DNA of 64,000 bases, taken from NCBI GenBank assembly GCA_002698425.1, contig NZXU01000005.1, forward strand, positions 1 through 64,000. Reading direction: 5' to 3'. Position numbers and translations under genes: made by a program. The notes below the pieces were generated by a model. The model was not told where the DNA came from and made no database searches. It saw only the letters and a program-made list of their open reading frames with translations. Source of the stretch: Ahrensia sp. (lineage in GTDB: Bacteria > Pseudomonadota > Alphaproteobacteria > Rhizobiales > Rhizobiaceae). Of the stretch, positions 46,130 through 55,427 are shown piece after piece; position 1 is the first letter of the stretch; every line of letters starts with the position of its first letter.

Positions 46130-47371
46130 TCAGTCGCCGCGCAGCCGGTCCATCGCCCATCCCGCGGAGAAGCCGTGCAGGATCGTCGAGAGCAGGATGA
46201 CGACACCGACCAGTGACCACAACTGGCTCTCGTTGATGAACTCGATGTGCCGCCCGGCGTAGCAGAGATAGTAGATCGAACCGATGCCGCGCACGCCCCA
46301 GAAGGCGATGACGGCCCGGTCGTTGCGCGGGAGGCCGGTGCCGAGGAGCCCGATCCAGCCGGCCAGCGGCCGGATCACGAGGATCAGCACCAGCGCCAGG
46401 ATGATATGCGACCATGTCAGGTCCTCGAAGATCACCGGCAGGACGCTGCCTAGAGCCAGCAGGAGGATGGCGGTCAGCGCATGCTCAAGCGACTCGGAGA
46501 AATCGTGCAGGCGGCGGTGGAACCGGTGATCGGCCTCGACCCGGCGCAGCGTCAGGCCCATCACGGCGACCGCGATGAAGCCGTAGCCCTCCACAAGCTC
46601 TGTCGAGCCGTAGCACAGCAGTACGCCGGCGAGCGAAACGACGCCGGACCCGGTTTCGGCCAGCGGCGATCCCCTGGGTACGTGGAACAGCATATAGGCG
46701 AGCGCCCGGCCGCCGGCCCATCCCGCCAGCGTGCCGACGACGATGCGATAGACGACATCGATCGCCAGCCACTCCACCGCCCAGCCGCCGGGATCGAGGC
46801 CCTCGGCGGCGATGACCAGCCCCAGATAGACGAAAGGAAAGGCCAGCCCGTCATTCAGCCCCGCCTCGGTGGTCAATGTAAAGCGCACCGGGTGCTCCGC
46901 CCCTTCATGCGGCGGGCCGACCTGGACATCCGAGGCAAGCACCGGGTCGGTCGGCGCGAGGACTGCGCCGAGGATGATCGCGCCGGCGAGCGTCAGGCCT
47001 CCAAGGCCGATGCCGAGCGTGGCGACGGCGAGGATCGTCAGCGGCATGGCGATGCCGAGCATGCGCACGGTGGGCATCCATTTGCGGAAGGGGCCGAGCC
47101 GGTCGATCCGGATTCCGGCGCCGAACAGGGCGACGATCACCGTCAGTTCGCTGACGAGTTCCCATGGCAGCGGATTGCTGCGCGGATCGGGCAGCGTCGG
47201 CATTCCCGGCACAACCGTGGCCACGGCGCCGAACAGGATCATCAGCGCGGCGGCGGCCGGCTCCCGGCTCGAGACAAGGCGTGGCAACCACCTCGCGGCG
47301 ATGATGATGACGCCGATGACGGCTAGCGCGATGTGGTAGGAGTCGAGGGAGAAAAGGTCTTCTGTCTGCAT
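46130..47371 (-). CDS. Na+/H+ antiporter, CPA1 (NhaP-type)
   Basis: 413 residues from the ATG at 47371; an ATG at 47404 would add eleven residues before the first conserved segment. There are about twelve hydrophobic helices. Conserved acidic motifs are A-P-T-D-P-V-L-A-S-D (about 141-150) and E-A-G-L-N-D-G-L-A-F-P (about 173-183), the ion-binding N-D pair of CPA1. The F-W-G-V-R-G-I-G-S-I-Y-Y-L segment is also typical. It exchanges cytoplasmic Na+ or K+ for protons across the inner membrane. No large cytoplasmic regulatory tail is present. Confidence 0.88.
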   Translation of the reverse strand: MQTEDLFSLDSYHIALAVIGVIIIAARWLPRLVSSREPAAAALMILFGAVATVVPGMPTLPDPRSNPLPWELVSELTVIVALFGAGIRIDRLGPFRKWMPTVRMLGIAMPLTILAVATLGIGLGGLTLAGAIILGAVLAPTDPVLASDVQVGPPHEGAEHPVRFTLTTEAGLNDGLAFPFVYLGLVIAAEGLDPGGWAVEWLAIDVVYRIVVGTLAGWAGGRALAYMLFHVPRGSPLAETGSGVVSLAGVLLCYGSTELVEGYGFIAVAVMGLTLRRVEADHRFHRRLHDFSESLEHALTAILLLALGSVLPVIFEDLTWSHIILALVLILVIRPLAGWIGLLGTGLPRNDRAVIAFWGVRGIGSIYYLCYAGRHIEFINESQLWSLVGVVILLSTILHGFSAGWAMDRLRGD

Positions 47372-47475
47372 GCGGGGCCTGACGGTGGAAAGGGATGGCG
47401 GCATAATCCCAATCTACCGGAGGCGGATAGGTTCCCCCGCGACACCTAAAACTGTTGGCCGCGAAAGCCGCCGTC

Positions 47476-49581
47476 TTACGCCTTGCCGACCACCTTCAGC
47501 GCGAAGGCGTAGGAGAAGGCGATCTCCTCCAGCCGCGAAAAGCGCCCAGACGCGCCGCCATGGCCGGAATCCATGTTGGTCTTCAACAGGAACGGTCCGG
47601 CCTCCGGGTTGAGGGCGCGGAGCTTGGCGATCCATTTAGCCGGTTCCCAATAGGTTACGCGCGGATCCGTCAGGCCGGCGACGGCGAGGATCGGCGGGGA
47701 GGGGGCTTTCCCGGTCCGGTCATAGGGCGAATAGGCGGCGATCGTCTCGTAGTCCTTTTTCGAGGCGATCGGATTGCCCCATTCCGGCCATTCCGGCGGT
47801 GTCAGCGGCAGCGTATCGTCGAGCATCGTGTTGAGAACGTCGACAAAGGCGACCTCGGCGATGATGCCGCCAAACGCCCCGGGCGCCATGTTGGCGACAG
47901 CCCCCATCAGCATGCCGCCGGCCGACCCGCCCTGCGCGACGATCCGGTCGGCCGAGGTGAAGCCCTCTTTCGCCAGATAGTGAGCCGCGGCGACGAAGTC
48001 GTTGAAGGTATTTTCCTTTTTCGCCCGTTTGCCGTCCTCGTACCAGGCAAAGCCCTTGTCCTTGCCGCCGCGGATATGGGCGATGGCGTAGACGAAGCCG
48101 CGATCGGCGAGCGACAGGCAATTGGTGTTGAACGAGGCGGGGATGGCGATGCCGTAGGAGCCGTAGCCATAGAGCAGGCAGGGCGCCGTGCCGTCGAGCA
48201 TCGTGTCCTTGCGGTACAGCAGCGAGACCGGAACTTCCTCGCCGTCATGAGACGGCACCAGGATGCGCCGCGTAACGTAATCCGCCGGATCGTGGCCGGA
48301 CGGCACTTCCTGCGTCTTCAGCAGCGTGCGGTCGTGACCGCGCATATTGTAGTCGAACACCTGGGAGGGCGTCGTCATCGAGGAATAGGAGAAGCGGATG
48401 ACATTCGTGTCGTATTCCATCGACCCGACGAGCCCCAGAGAATAGGCCTCCTCGGCAAAGGCGATGGCGTGTTCCTCGCCGTTTGCGCGGTCGCGCACGA
48501 TGATGCGCGGCAGCCCGTCCTCGCGCTCGAGCCAGACGAGGAAATCCTTGTAGGCCTGGATGGCGAGGATCAGCCGGCCGGGCTTGTGGGCGACCAGTTC
48601 GGACCAGTTTTCCTTGCCCGGCGCATCGGCGGGCGCGGTCATGATCTTGAAGTCCTTGGCCCCGTCGGCGTTCGTCAGGATGAAGAACACGTCGCCGCCC
48701 GAATCCAGCTCATATTCCACCCCTTCCTGGCGCGGCGCGACGAGAACCGGTTCCGACAGCGGATCGTCGGCGCGGATCAGCCGCACCTCGCTGGTTTCAT
48801 GATCGTGCGAACTGACATGGACGACATCGTTCAGGCGGCTGCCGCCGGCGCCCATGAAGAAGCCCGCATCGGTTTCCTCATACACCAGCACGTCGTCTTC
48901 CTGTGCGGTGCCGACGCGATGGTAGTAGAGTTTCGAAGGCCGGTGATTGGCGTCGAGCTTCGAATAGAAGAAGCCCTCGCTTTTCGCGTCCCACACGCCG
49001 CCGCCGCTGGAATCGGCGACATCGTCACCGAGATCCTCGCGGCTTTTCATGTCGCGCACCTTGAGGCGGAAGAATTCCGAGCCCTTGTCGTCATAGCCCC
49101 AGAGTAGCTTGCCGTGGTCTGGCGAATGATCGGCGGAGGCTATGCGGAAATAGGCCTTGCCGTCTGCTTCCGCGTCGCCGTCGAGGATGATGGTCTTGTC
49201 TTCGTCGGCGGTCTTGTCGCGCGGCATGCGCTGGAAAAGCGGCTGCTGGCCGCCCTTGCGATAGGAGGTGCCGTAGGCATAGGGCCCGTCGGGCATCGGA
49301 ACGGTGGAGTCGTCCTCCTTGATGCGCCCCTTCATCTCGTCGAACAGCAGCTTCTGCAGCTCCTTCGTGTCGGCCATCGCCGCTTCCTGGTAGGCGTTCT
49401 CGGCCTCCAGATGCGCGCGGATCGCCGGGTCGAGCACGGAGGTGTCCTTGAAGACCTCCTGCCAGTTGTCGGCGCGCAGCCAGGCATAGTCGTCGCTGCG
49501 CTCGATGCCGTGTCTCGTATCGGTGAACGGGCGCTTTTCGGCGAGCGGGGCGGCGGGCAGGGGACCAAACGGGCGGGACAT
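47476..49581 (-). CDS. ptrB: Oligopeptidase B (S9 prolyl oligopeptidase family)
   Basis: 701 residues from the ATG at 49581, which has a GGAGGTTTC ribosome-binding site. The N-terminal beta-propeller (about 75-415) precedes the alpha/beta-hydrolase domain with the Ser nucleophile in G-G-S-A-G-G-M-L-M-G (about 535-544). The catalytic Asp lies in the D-P-R-V region and the His in S-G-H-G-G-A-S-G-R near 680. It is a cytoplasmic trypsin-like peptidase cutting after Arg/Lys in short peptides. Y-G-Y-G-S-Y-G-I and H-I-R-G-G are family signatures. Confidence 0.92.
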   Translation of the reverse strand: MSRPFGPLPAAPLAEKRPFTDTRHGIERSDDYAWLRADNWQEVFKDTSVLDPAIRAHLEAENAYQEAAMADTKELQKLLFDEMKGRIKEDDSTVPMPDGPYAYGTSYRKGGQQPLFQRMPRDKTADEDKTIILDGDAEADGKAYFRIASADHSPDHGKLLWGYDDKGSEFFRLKVRDMKSREDLGDDVADSSGGGVWDAKSEGFFYSKLDANHRPSKLYYHRVGTAQEDDVLVYEETDAGFFMGAGGSRLNDVVHVSSHDHETSEVRLIRADDPLSEPVLVAPRQEGVEYELDSGGDVFFILTNADGAKDFKIMTAPADAPGKENWSELVAHKPGRLILAIQAYKDFLVWLEREDGLPRIIVRDRANGEEHAIAFAEEAYSLGLVGSMEYDTNVIRFSYSSMTTPSQVFDYNMRGHDRTLLKTQEVPSGHDPADYVTRRILVPSHDGEEVPVSLLYRKDTMLDGTAPCLLYGYGSYGIAIPASFNTNCLSLADRGFVYAIAHIRGGKDKGFAWYEDGKRAKKENTFNDFVAAAHYLAKEGFTSADRIVAQGGSAGGMLMGAVANMAPGAFGGIIAEVAFVDVLNTMLDDTLPLTPPEWPEWGNPIASKKDYETIAAYSPYDRTGKAPSPPILAVAGLTDPRVTYWEPAKWIAKLRALNPEAGPFLLKTNMDSGHGGASGRFSRLEEIAFSYAFALKVVGKA

Positions 49582-49710
49582 GAAACCTCCGGATGTGCGC
49601 GAATGCACGGAATGAATGGGGGCTGAATGGCAGGATAAGCGCCAATTCAGCAACGGGGCGGTAGGTCAGATGTATCGATCACTGGCCCTTGTTCAAGCCC
49701 GGAGAAAACC

Positions 49711-50079
49711 ATGACCAAGAAATCCATCCTGTTTGCCGCCGTCGCGGCGGCGTCGATGCTGACCGCGGGCGCTCCCGCCGGCGCATCCGTCTTCCACGCC
49801 TGGGAAGTCACCGACGTGTCCTGGGGCGACGTTCTGAACGTGCGACGCTGGCCGTCCTCGCAGTCCTGGATCGAAAGCGCCTATCCGAACGGCACCGTCC
49901 TGTCGCTCACCGGCCGCTGCAAGGGCGCGCCGACGCTGCTCGACACCATCGCCCACCTGCCGGACTGGCAGCAGCGCCAGGCCGTCCGCTACAAATGGTG
50001 CGAGGTCTGGCACGACCCGGCCCAGAACGGCCAGTGGCAGACCGGCTGGGTCTACATGAAATACATGCGCCCGAACTGA
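49711..50079 (+). CDS. Small secreted SH3-like protein
   Basis: 122 residues. The signal peptide (1-25, A-G-A-S) is followed by one bacterial-SH3-like domain: V-L-N-V-R-R-W-P-S-S (about 40-49), G-T-V-L-S-L-T-G, and W-C-E-V-W with W-V-Y-M-K-Y-M at the end. Two Cys residues (in G-R-C-K-G and K-W-C-E) may form a disulfide. SH3b domains often bind peptidoglycan. The ATG follows GGAGAAAACC. Nothing in the neighbourhood specifies its role. Confidence 0.75.
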   Translation: MTKKSILFAAVAAASMLTAGAPAGASVFHAWEVTDVSWGDVLNVRRWPSSQSWIESAYPNGTVLSLTGRCKGAPTLLDTIAHLPDWQQRQAVRYKWCEVWHDPAQNGQWQTGWVYMKYMRPN

Positions 50080-50162
50080 GCCGCAGCCGCGACATCCAAA
50101 CACGCCGAATCGCCCGCCCGTTTTTGATCGATATCAATTGCGGCCGGGCGTTCTCCTTCTTA

Positions 50163-50183
50163 ATATGACAAAATCAGTCATAT
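50163..50183. promoter_or_regulatory. Iron-box-like palindrome (TGA-N9-TCA) before the di-haem peroxidase gene
   Basis: ATATGAC and GTCATAT form a perfect 7-bp inverted repeat with a 7-nt spacer. Inside it TGACAAAATCAGTCA fits the RirA/IRO box TGA-N9-TCA of alphaproteobacteria. It ends 8 bp before the ATG and touches the ribosome-binding site, a position suited to repression. Binding by RirA or another Rrf2 protein is inferred. Confidence 0.55.
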
Positions 50184-50191
50184 AAGGAGAA

Positions 50192-51346
50192 ATGATCGTG
50201 TTGCGTTATGCGAGTGCGATCGGAACGGCCGTCGCGGGCGCCCTTGTCCTGGCGCTTCTGGCCGCGAACAGCACCGGGGCCACGGCCACGGTCTCGATGG
50301 AAGAACTGGGCAGGGCCCTGTTCTTCGACACCAACCTGTCCGCGAACCGCACACAGGCCTGCGCCAGCTGTCACGATCCGAATTTCGCATTCTCCGATCC
50401 GCGCGGCATGGCGTCGCCCGGCGACGATGGCGTCTCGATGGGCGACCGCAACGCGCCCACCGCGGCCTATGCGTCCTTCTCGCCCGCTTTCCATCGCCGC
50501 GAGGACGGCGAGTGGGTCGGCGGTCAGTTCCTCGACGGTCGTGCCGCCACGCTGGAGGAACAGGCCGGTGGACCGCCGCTCAATCCGGCTGAAATGGGCA
50601 TGCCCGACAAGGCCGCCGTGGTGGACAGGCTGCGCGAGAACCCGGACTACCAGGCGGATTTCGCCGCGCTGTTCGGCACGGATGTTCTCGATGATGCCGA
50701 CGCGGCCTATGACGCGATGACGAAGGCCATCGCCGCCTTCGAGAAGACGGATGAATTCGCGCCATTCGATTCAAAATATGACCGCTTCCTGCGCGGCGAG
50801 GCGAAGCTGACGGACAAGGAGGAACTGGGACGGCTGCTGTTCTTCTCGCAGCAATTCACCAATTGCAACCAGTGCCACCAGCTTTCGCAGAGCGCGATCG
50901 ATCCGCACGAAACCTTCACCGATTATCGCTTCCACAATATCGGGACGCCGGAAAACCTGGCGCTGCGCGCGCTGAACGGCGTCAAGCCGGGGACGATCGA
51001 CGGCGGTTTGCTGGACAATCCGCTGGTCGAGGGAGATGCACAACGCGGCAAGTTCAAGACCCCGACGCTGCGCAATGTCGCGGTGACCGGTCCCTATATG
51101 CACAATGGCGTGTTCGAGGATCTGCGCACCGTCGTGCTGTTCTACAATCGCTACAATACCAAGAACCCCGAAAGGCTGATCAATCCGGAAACCGGCGAGC
51201 CCTTTGCCGATCCTCAGGTGCCTGACACGCTGTCGGTGACCGAACTGACCCATGGTCCGGCTCTCGACGACGATCGCATCGATGCCCTGGTCGCGTTCCT
51301 GAAGACACTGACCGACAAGCGCTACGAGGATCTGATCGAGGAGTGA
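50192..51346 (+). CDS. Di-haem cytochrome c peroxidase (CcpA/MauG family)
   Basis: 384 residues. The N-terminal hydrophobic stretch (5-30) is a signal peptide or anchor. There are two haem motifs, C-A-S-C-H (57-61) and C-N-Q-C-H (225-229), and the family stretch F-K-T-P-T-L-R-N-V-A-x-T-G-P-Y-M-H-N-G (about 283-301) holds the Met/His region of the high-potential haem. It reduces hydrogen peroxide in the periplasm, or oxidises a protein partner as MauG does. AAGGAG immediately precedes the ATG. The iron-box-like repeat overlapping the leader suggests iron-dependent control, sensible for a haem enzyme. Confidence 0.9.
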   Translation: MIVLRYASAIGTAVAGALVLALLAANSTGATATVSMEELGRALFFDTNLSANRTQACASCHDPNFAFSDPRGMASPGDDGVSMGDRNAPTAAYASFSPAFHRREDGEWVGGQFLDGRAATLEEQAGGPPLNPAEMGMPDKAAVVDRLRENPDYQADFAALFGTDVLDDADAAYDAMTKAIAAFEKTDEFAPFDSKYDRFLRGEAKLTDKEELGRLLFFSQQFTNCNQCHQLSQSAIDPHETFTDYRFHNIGTPENLALRALNGVKPGTIDGGLLDNPLVEGDAQRGKFKTPTLRNVAVTGPYMHNGVFEDLRTVVLFYNRYNTKNPERLINPETGEPFADPQVPDTLSVTELTHGPALDDDRIDALVAFLKTLTDKRYEDLIEE

Positions 51347-51417
51347 CGGCAGAATGCCGTTGCGCGTTCTCCTCCGCTTCGCTTCTATGCATCCGCCGCA
51401 AAGCAAGGGAGCGAAGC

Positions 51418-52050
51418 ATGGCCGCGAACATCCGGTTCTATACCAATCCGATGAGCAGGGGGCAGATCGCCCGATGGGCGCTGCACGAGGCCGGCGCGGA
51501 GTATGAGGAGCATATTCTCGGCTTCGGACCCGAGATGAAGGGCGACTACCGCCGCATCAATCCGATGGGAAAGGTGCCGGCCATCGAGCATGACGGCGTG
51601 ATCGTGACCGAGGCGGCGGCGATCTGCCTTTATCTTGCCGAGGCCTTTCCCGAAGCCGATCTGCAGCCGCGAACCCTGTCGGAAAAGGCGGATTACCTAC
51701 GCTGGACCTTCTTCGCCGCCGGGCCTGTGGAGCAGGCCATCGTCACGCATTCCTTCAAGTGGGACGAGGCGCTCGACGAGAGAGGGCAGGGACGGGTCGG
51801 TTTCGGCAGTTACGACAGGGTCGTCGACGTGCTGGCCGGCATGCTGGAGGAGCGGGCCTATGTCTGCGGCGATCGCTTCACGGCGGCGGATATCTATGTC
51901 GGCGCGCAGGTCGATTGGGGGCTCGCGTTCAAGACGCTGCCCGACCGCGAGCAATTCCGCGCCTACGCGGAGCGGCTGCGCGCGCGCGAAGCCTACAAGG
52001 CGGCGAAGGCGATCGACGCCGCCCATATCGAGAAAATGCAGAAGGGCTGA
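51418..52050 (+). CDS. Glutathione S-transferase
   Basis: 210 residues from the ATG at 51418, with GGGAG upstream; the open frame continues up to 51343 without support. The thioredoxin-like N-terminal domain has Y-T-N-P-M-S-R-G (catalytic Ser at about 13), N-P-M-G-K-V-P-A-I (cis-Pro) and V-T-E-A-A-A-I (the E-S/A glutathione-binding pair). The helical C-terminal domain contains R-F-T-A-A-D-I-Y (N-capping box). It is a cytosolic conjugating or isomerase-type enzyme; the substrate is unknown. The 204 bp before mrpA show no feature. Confidence 0.88.
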   Translation: MAANIRFYTNPMSRGQIARWALHEAGAEYEEHILGFGPEMKGDYRRINPMGKVPAIEHDGVIVTEAAAICLYLAEAFPEADLQPRTLSEKADYLRWTFFAAGPVEQAIVTHSFKWDEALDERGQGRVGFGSYDRVVDVLAGMLEERAYVCGDRFTAADIYVGAQVDWGLAFKTLPDREQFRAYAERLRAREAYKAAKAIDAAHIEKMQKG

Positions 52051-52254
52051 CCGGCAGTCGTCCGAGCGGGGCCGGTCGCGGGACAAGCCCGCTTATTTCG
52101 GGCCAGGACGGGATTTCAGGCCGATTAATCATTGAAAAGCGGCGTGAAACGGACCGCGGTACTTGTGATTTGGCGTCAACCGACCTAGGTCCGTTTTCCA
52201 TGAAATCCGCATTCCCGCTGTCCTTGTCTGTCTGAAAAGGGTGCGTCGCCTGAC

Positions 52255-54609
52255 ATGACGTTTTACGCGCTCTTCCTGCCGTTCATCGCCGCGCTATTTG
52301 CGCCGGCGCTCACCCGCATCCTCAAGCACAATGCCGCCTGGGTCCTGGCGCTGGCGCCGGCGGCCCTGTTCGTCCACTTCTTCGGTTTCCTCGGAGCGGT
52401 GTCGGAAGATGAGCGCGTGACCGGCGGCGTGCAGTGGATCCCGTCGTTCAACGTCAATTTTTCCTGGATGATCGACGGGCTGTCGCTGACTTTCGCGCTG
52501 CTGATCACCGGGATCGGCACGCTGATCGTGCTCTATTCCGGCGGTTATCTGAAGGGGCACAAATATCAGGGGCGGTTTTTCTCCTTCATCCTGATGTTCA
52601 TGGGCTCGATGCAGGGGTTGGTCCTTTCGGACTCGTTCCTGATGCTGTTCGTGTTCTGGGAACTGACCTCGATCACCTCCTTCCTGCTGATCGGCTTCAA
52701 CCATACCGAGGAGCGTTCGCGGCGTTCGGCGATCCAGGCGCTTGTCGTCACCGGTCTCGGTGGCCTGTCGCTTCTGGCGGGCATGCTGGTCATCTGGAAC
52801 ATCACCGGCGTCAGTGAATTGTCGCTGCTGCTCTCGACCGGCGACCTGTTGCGGGACAGCCCGTTCTTCATCGCCGCCTTCGTGCTGGTCCTGGGCGGCG
52901 CCTTTACGAAGTCGGCGCAGTTCCCGTTCCATTTCTGGCTGCCCAATGCGATGGAAGCGCCGACGCCCGTCTCCGCCTATCTGCATTCCGCCACCATGGT
53001 GAAAGCCGGCGTCTATCTGCTGATGCGGCTCAATCCGGTGATGGGCGATACGGTGGCCTGGGAAACGGTGCTGCCGATCTTCGGCGGAACGACGCTGATT
53101 GCCGGGACGCTGCTGGCCGCCCGCCAGACCGACCTGAAGCTCATGCTCGCCTACACGACCATGGCGTCGCTCGGCATTCTGGTCATGCTGACCGGTTTCG
53201 GCACGGAGGGCGCGATCGCCGGGGCGGTGCTCTATCTGATCGCCCATTCCATGTTCAAGGGCGGCCTCTTCATGGTCGCCGGCAATGTCGACCACGAGGC
53301 CGGCACGCGCGACGTCACCAAGCTCGGCGGGCTGGCAAGCGCGATGCCCGTGACCTTCGCCGCGGCCCTGTTCGCTGCGATCTCCATGGGCGGACTGCCA
53401 CCTTTCGTCGGCTTCCTCGCCAAGGAGGAGATCTATTACGGTCTCGCCAAGGGCGATACCTGGTCGGTCATCTTCACGATCGTCGCGATCATCGGCAACG
53501 CGTTGATGTTCGTGATCGGTTTCGCGGTCGCGCTGAAGCCCTTCCTGGGCCCAAAGGTCGAGACTCCGAAACACGCCCATGAAGGACCGGTCCTGCTGCT
53601 GGCGGGGCCTGTCGCCCTCGCGCTTGCAAGCCTCCTCTACGCGGTGTTTTCCGGCTGGTCGCACGAGCACTTCTCGACACCGATGGCCAGTGCGGTGACG
53701 GGGCACGCGGCGGAGATCACGATCACCATCGTTCCGCATCTCGGGCTGGCGCTCTATCTCTCGCTCGCCACCATCGCGATCGGTGTCCTCTTCTATCTGT
53801 CGCTGGCGAAAATCAGGTCCGGCATGTCCGTGCTGCTGGCGGCCATCGGCTGGGGGCCGGACCGTGGCTTCGATCAGGCTATCGCCGGTATCGTGAAACT
53901 GTCCGTCGCTGTAACCCGCCTGGTCCAGAGGGGCCGTCTCGAATTCTACATCACGGCGACGCTCATCTTCCTCGCACTGGCGATCCTGGTGCCGATGGGC
54001 ATCGCGGGAGAATGGCCGGCGATGCCCGGCTTCCCCGACCTCTATTTCTACGAATGGCTCCTGGTCCTGATCGCGATCCTCGGCCTCTTCGCGGTCGTCT
54101 GGGCGCAGAACCGCCTGACGGCCATCGTATCGCTCGGCATCCAGGGTTTCGCGGTCGCGGTGTTCTTCATGATGCTCGGAGCGCCCGACCTTTCGTTCAC
54201 CCAATTCATGGTCGAAACGCTGTCGGTGGTCATCCTCGCCCTTGCGATGACGCGGCTGCGCCTGTCGCCGCAGGACCACCGCTCGGCCGCGCAGACCGTG
54301 ACGGACGGGGCCATCGCGCTGACGGTCGGCGGCGCGCTGACGCTATTGCTGCTGCGCGTGCTCGAAACGGGTTTCGACGCCTCGCTGACCGAGTTCTTCA
54401 ACGAATACTCGCTGCAGATCGCCCATGGCCGAAACATCGTCAACGTGATCCTGGTCGACTTCCGCGGCATTGATACATTCGGCGAGATCGCCGTCGTGAT
54501 GACCTCGGGTCTCGCCATTCTCGCGCTGATCCGGGTGCTGCCGCGGCGGTCGCGTTCGGCCTTGAGCGAGCCGCCAAAAGATCCGCAGAGCGTAGGGGAG
54601 GCCGGCTGA
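52255..54609 (+). CDS. mrpA: Mrp Na+/H+ antiporter subunit A
   Basis: 784 residues, NuoL-like large subunit with about twenty hydrophobic helices. The proton-channel core carries [17 protein letters not shown] (about 138-154) with the essential Glu, and [21 protein letters not shown] (about 236-256) with the channel Lys. The C-terminal part includes the MrpA-specific domain ending in [10 protein letters not shown]. It is the first gene of a complete seven-gene operon; it exchanges Na+ for H+ as part of the MrpA-G complex. Confidence 0.95.
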   Translation: MTFYALFLPFIAALFAPALTRILKHNAAWVLALAPAALFVHFFGFLGAVSEDERVTGGVQWIPSFNVNFSWMIDGLSLTFALLITGIGTLIVLYSGGYLKGHKYQGRFFSFILMFMGSMQGLVLSDSFLMLFVFWELTSITSFLLIGFNHTEERSRRSAIQALVVTGLGGLSLLAGMLVIWNITGVSELSLLLSTGDLLRDSPFFIAAFVLVLGGAFTKSAQFPFHFWLPNAMEAPTPVSAYLHSATMVKAGVYLLMRLNPVMGDTVAWETVLPIFGGTTLIAGTLLAARQTDLKLMLAYTTMASLGILVMLTGFGTEGAIAGAVLYLIAHSMFKGGLFMVAGNVDHEAGTRDVTKLGGLASAMPVTFAAALFAAISMGGLPPFVGFLAKEEIYYGLAKGDTWSVIFTIVAIIGNALMFVIGFAVALKPFLGPKVETPKHAHEGPVLLLAGPVALALASLLYAVFSGWSHEHFSTPMASAVTGHAAEITITIVPHLGLALYLSLATIAIGVLFYLSLAKIRSGMSVLLAAIGWGPDRGFDQAIAGIVKLSVAVTRLVQRGRLEFYITATLIFLALAILVPMGIAGEWPAMPGFPDLYFYEWLLVLIAILGLFAVVWAQNRLTAIVSLGIQGFAVAVFFMMLGAPDLSFTQFMVETLSVVILALAMTRLRLSPQDHRSAAQTVTDGAIALTVGGALTLLLLRVLETGFDASLTEFFNEYSLQIAHGRNIVNVILVDFRGIDTFGEIAVVMTSGLAILALIRVLPRRSRSALSEPPKDPQSVGEAG

Positions 54610-54610
54610 C

Positions 54611-55030
54611 ATGCGCACGCTGATTTTCCGGACCGTCGCCCCGTTCCTGTCGAGCCTGATGATCCTGTTTTCGGTCTTCGTGCTGTTGCGCGGCCACAAT
54701 GAGCCGGGCGGCGGCTTCATCGGCGGACTGATCGCCGCGTCGGCGCTGGCGATCTACGGTATCGCCTTCGGCGTCTCGCCGGTGAGGCGCGCGATCCGGT
54801 TCCACCCGATGGCGCTGGCCGGCTTCGGCCTGCTTCTGGCGGCGATTGCCGGCATCCTGTCGATCTTCTCCGGCGTTCCCTTCCTGACCGGGCTGTGGAT
54901 CTATCCGGAGATATTCGGCGTCGAGGTGCCACTCTCGACACCCTTGCTGTTCGATATCGGCGTCTATTTTGTCGTGTTCGGCTCGATCACCTCGACCGCG
55001 CTGGCGCTCGAGGAAAGGGAGCGCGACTGA
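54611..55030 (+). CDS. mrpB: Mrp antiporter subunit B
   Basis: 139 residues and four hydrophobic helices, with the MnhB motif [14 protein letters not shown] (about 28-41). Its start lies 1 bp after the mrpA stop, and its stop overlaps the mrpC start (TGATG). It is an integral subunit of the Mrp complex. The length matches stand-alone MrpB; mrpA is unfused here. Confidence 0.93.
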   Translation: MRTLIFRTVAPFLSSLMILFSVFVLLRGHNEPGGGFIGGLIAASALAIYGIAFGVSPVRRAIRFHPMALAGFGLLLAAIAGILSIFSGVPFLTGLWIYPEIFGVEVPLSTPLLFDIGVYFVVFGSITSTALALEERERD

Positions 55031-55407
55031 TGGAAACCGCAATGGCCGTCCTGACGGGCCTGTTCTTCGCCACGTCGCTCTACCTGATGCTGTCGAAGCA
55101 CATTATCCGCGTCCTGCTCGGCGTCGCCGTGCTCGGCAACGCGGTGAACCTGACGATCTTCACCACCGGGCGGCTGACCCGCGAAATTCCGCCGATCATT
55201 CCCGATGATGCGGTGGTGCCGATCGACGCGATCGCCAACCCGCTGCCGCAGGCGCTGGTGCTCACCGCGATCGTCATTTCCTTCTCCTTCTTCGCCTTCC
55301 TGCTGGTGCTGGTCTTCCGCAGCTACCAGGAGCTCGGCACCGACGACACCGACGAGATGCGCGAGGCCGAACCGGTCGACGAACCCGCGCCTCCGCTCGG
55401 ATACTGA
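55030..55407 (+). CDS. mrpC: Mrp antiporter subunit C
   Basis: 125 residues from the ATG at 55030. NuoK-like with three helices: Y-L-M-L-S-K-H-I-I-R-V-L-L-G (about 20-33), G-N-A-V-N-L, and A-L-V-L-T-A-I-V-I-S (about 78-87). The C-terminal tail is acidic. Overlap with mrpB indicates coupled translation. A longer in-frame opening from 54895 lies inside mrpB and is not used. Confidence 0.93.
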   Translation: METAMAVLTGLFFATSLYLMLSKHIIRVLLGVAVLGNAVNLTIFTTGRLTREIPPIIPDDAVVPIDAIANPLPQALVLTAIVISFSFFAFLLVLVFRSYQELGTDDTDEMREAEPVDEPAPPLGY

Positions 55408-55427
55408 GACGCCCGGACACGACGATC

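Noticed and set aside
43638..46415. 925-codon minus-strand ORF over the TRAP permease and aldo/keto reductase
   Set aside because: His/Asp/Arg-rich antisense reading of membrane-protein codons; no domain.
52294..54279. 661-codon minus-strand ORF over mrpA
   Set aside because: Antisense shadow of a conserved antiporter subunit.
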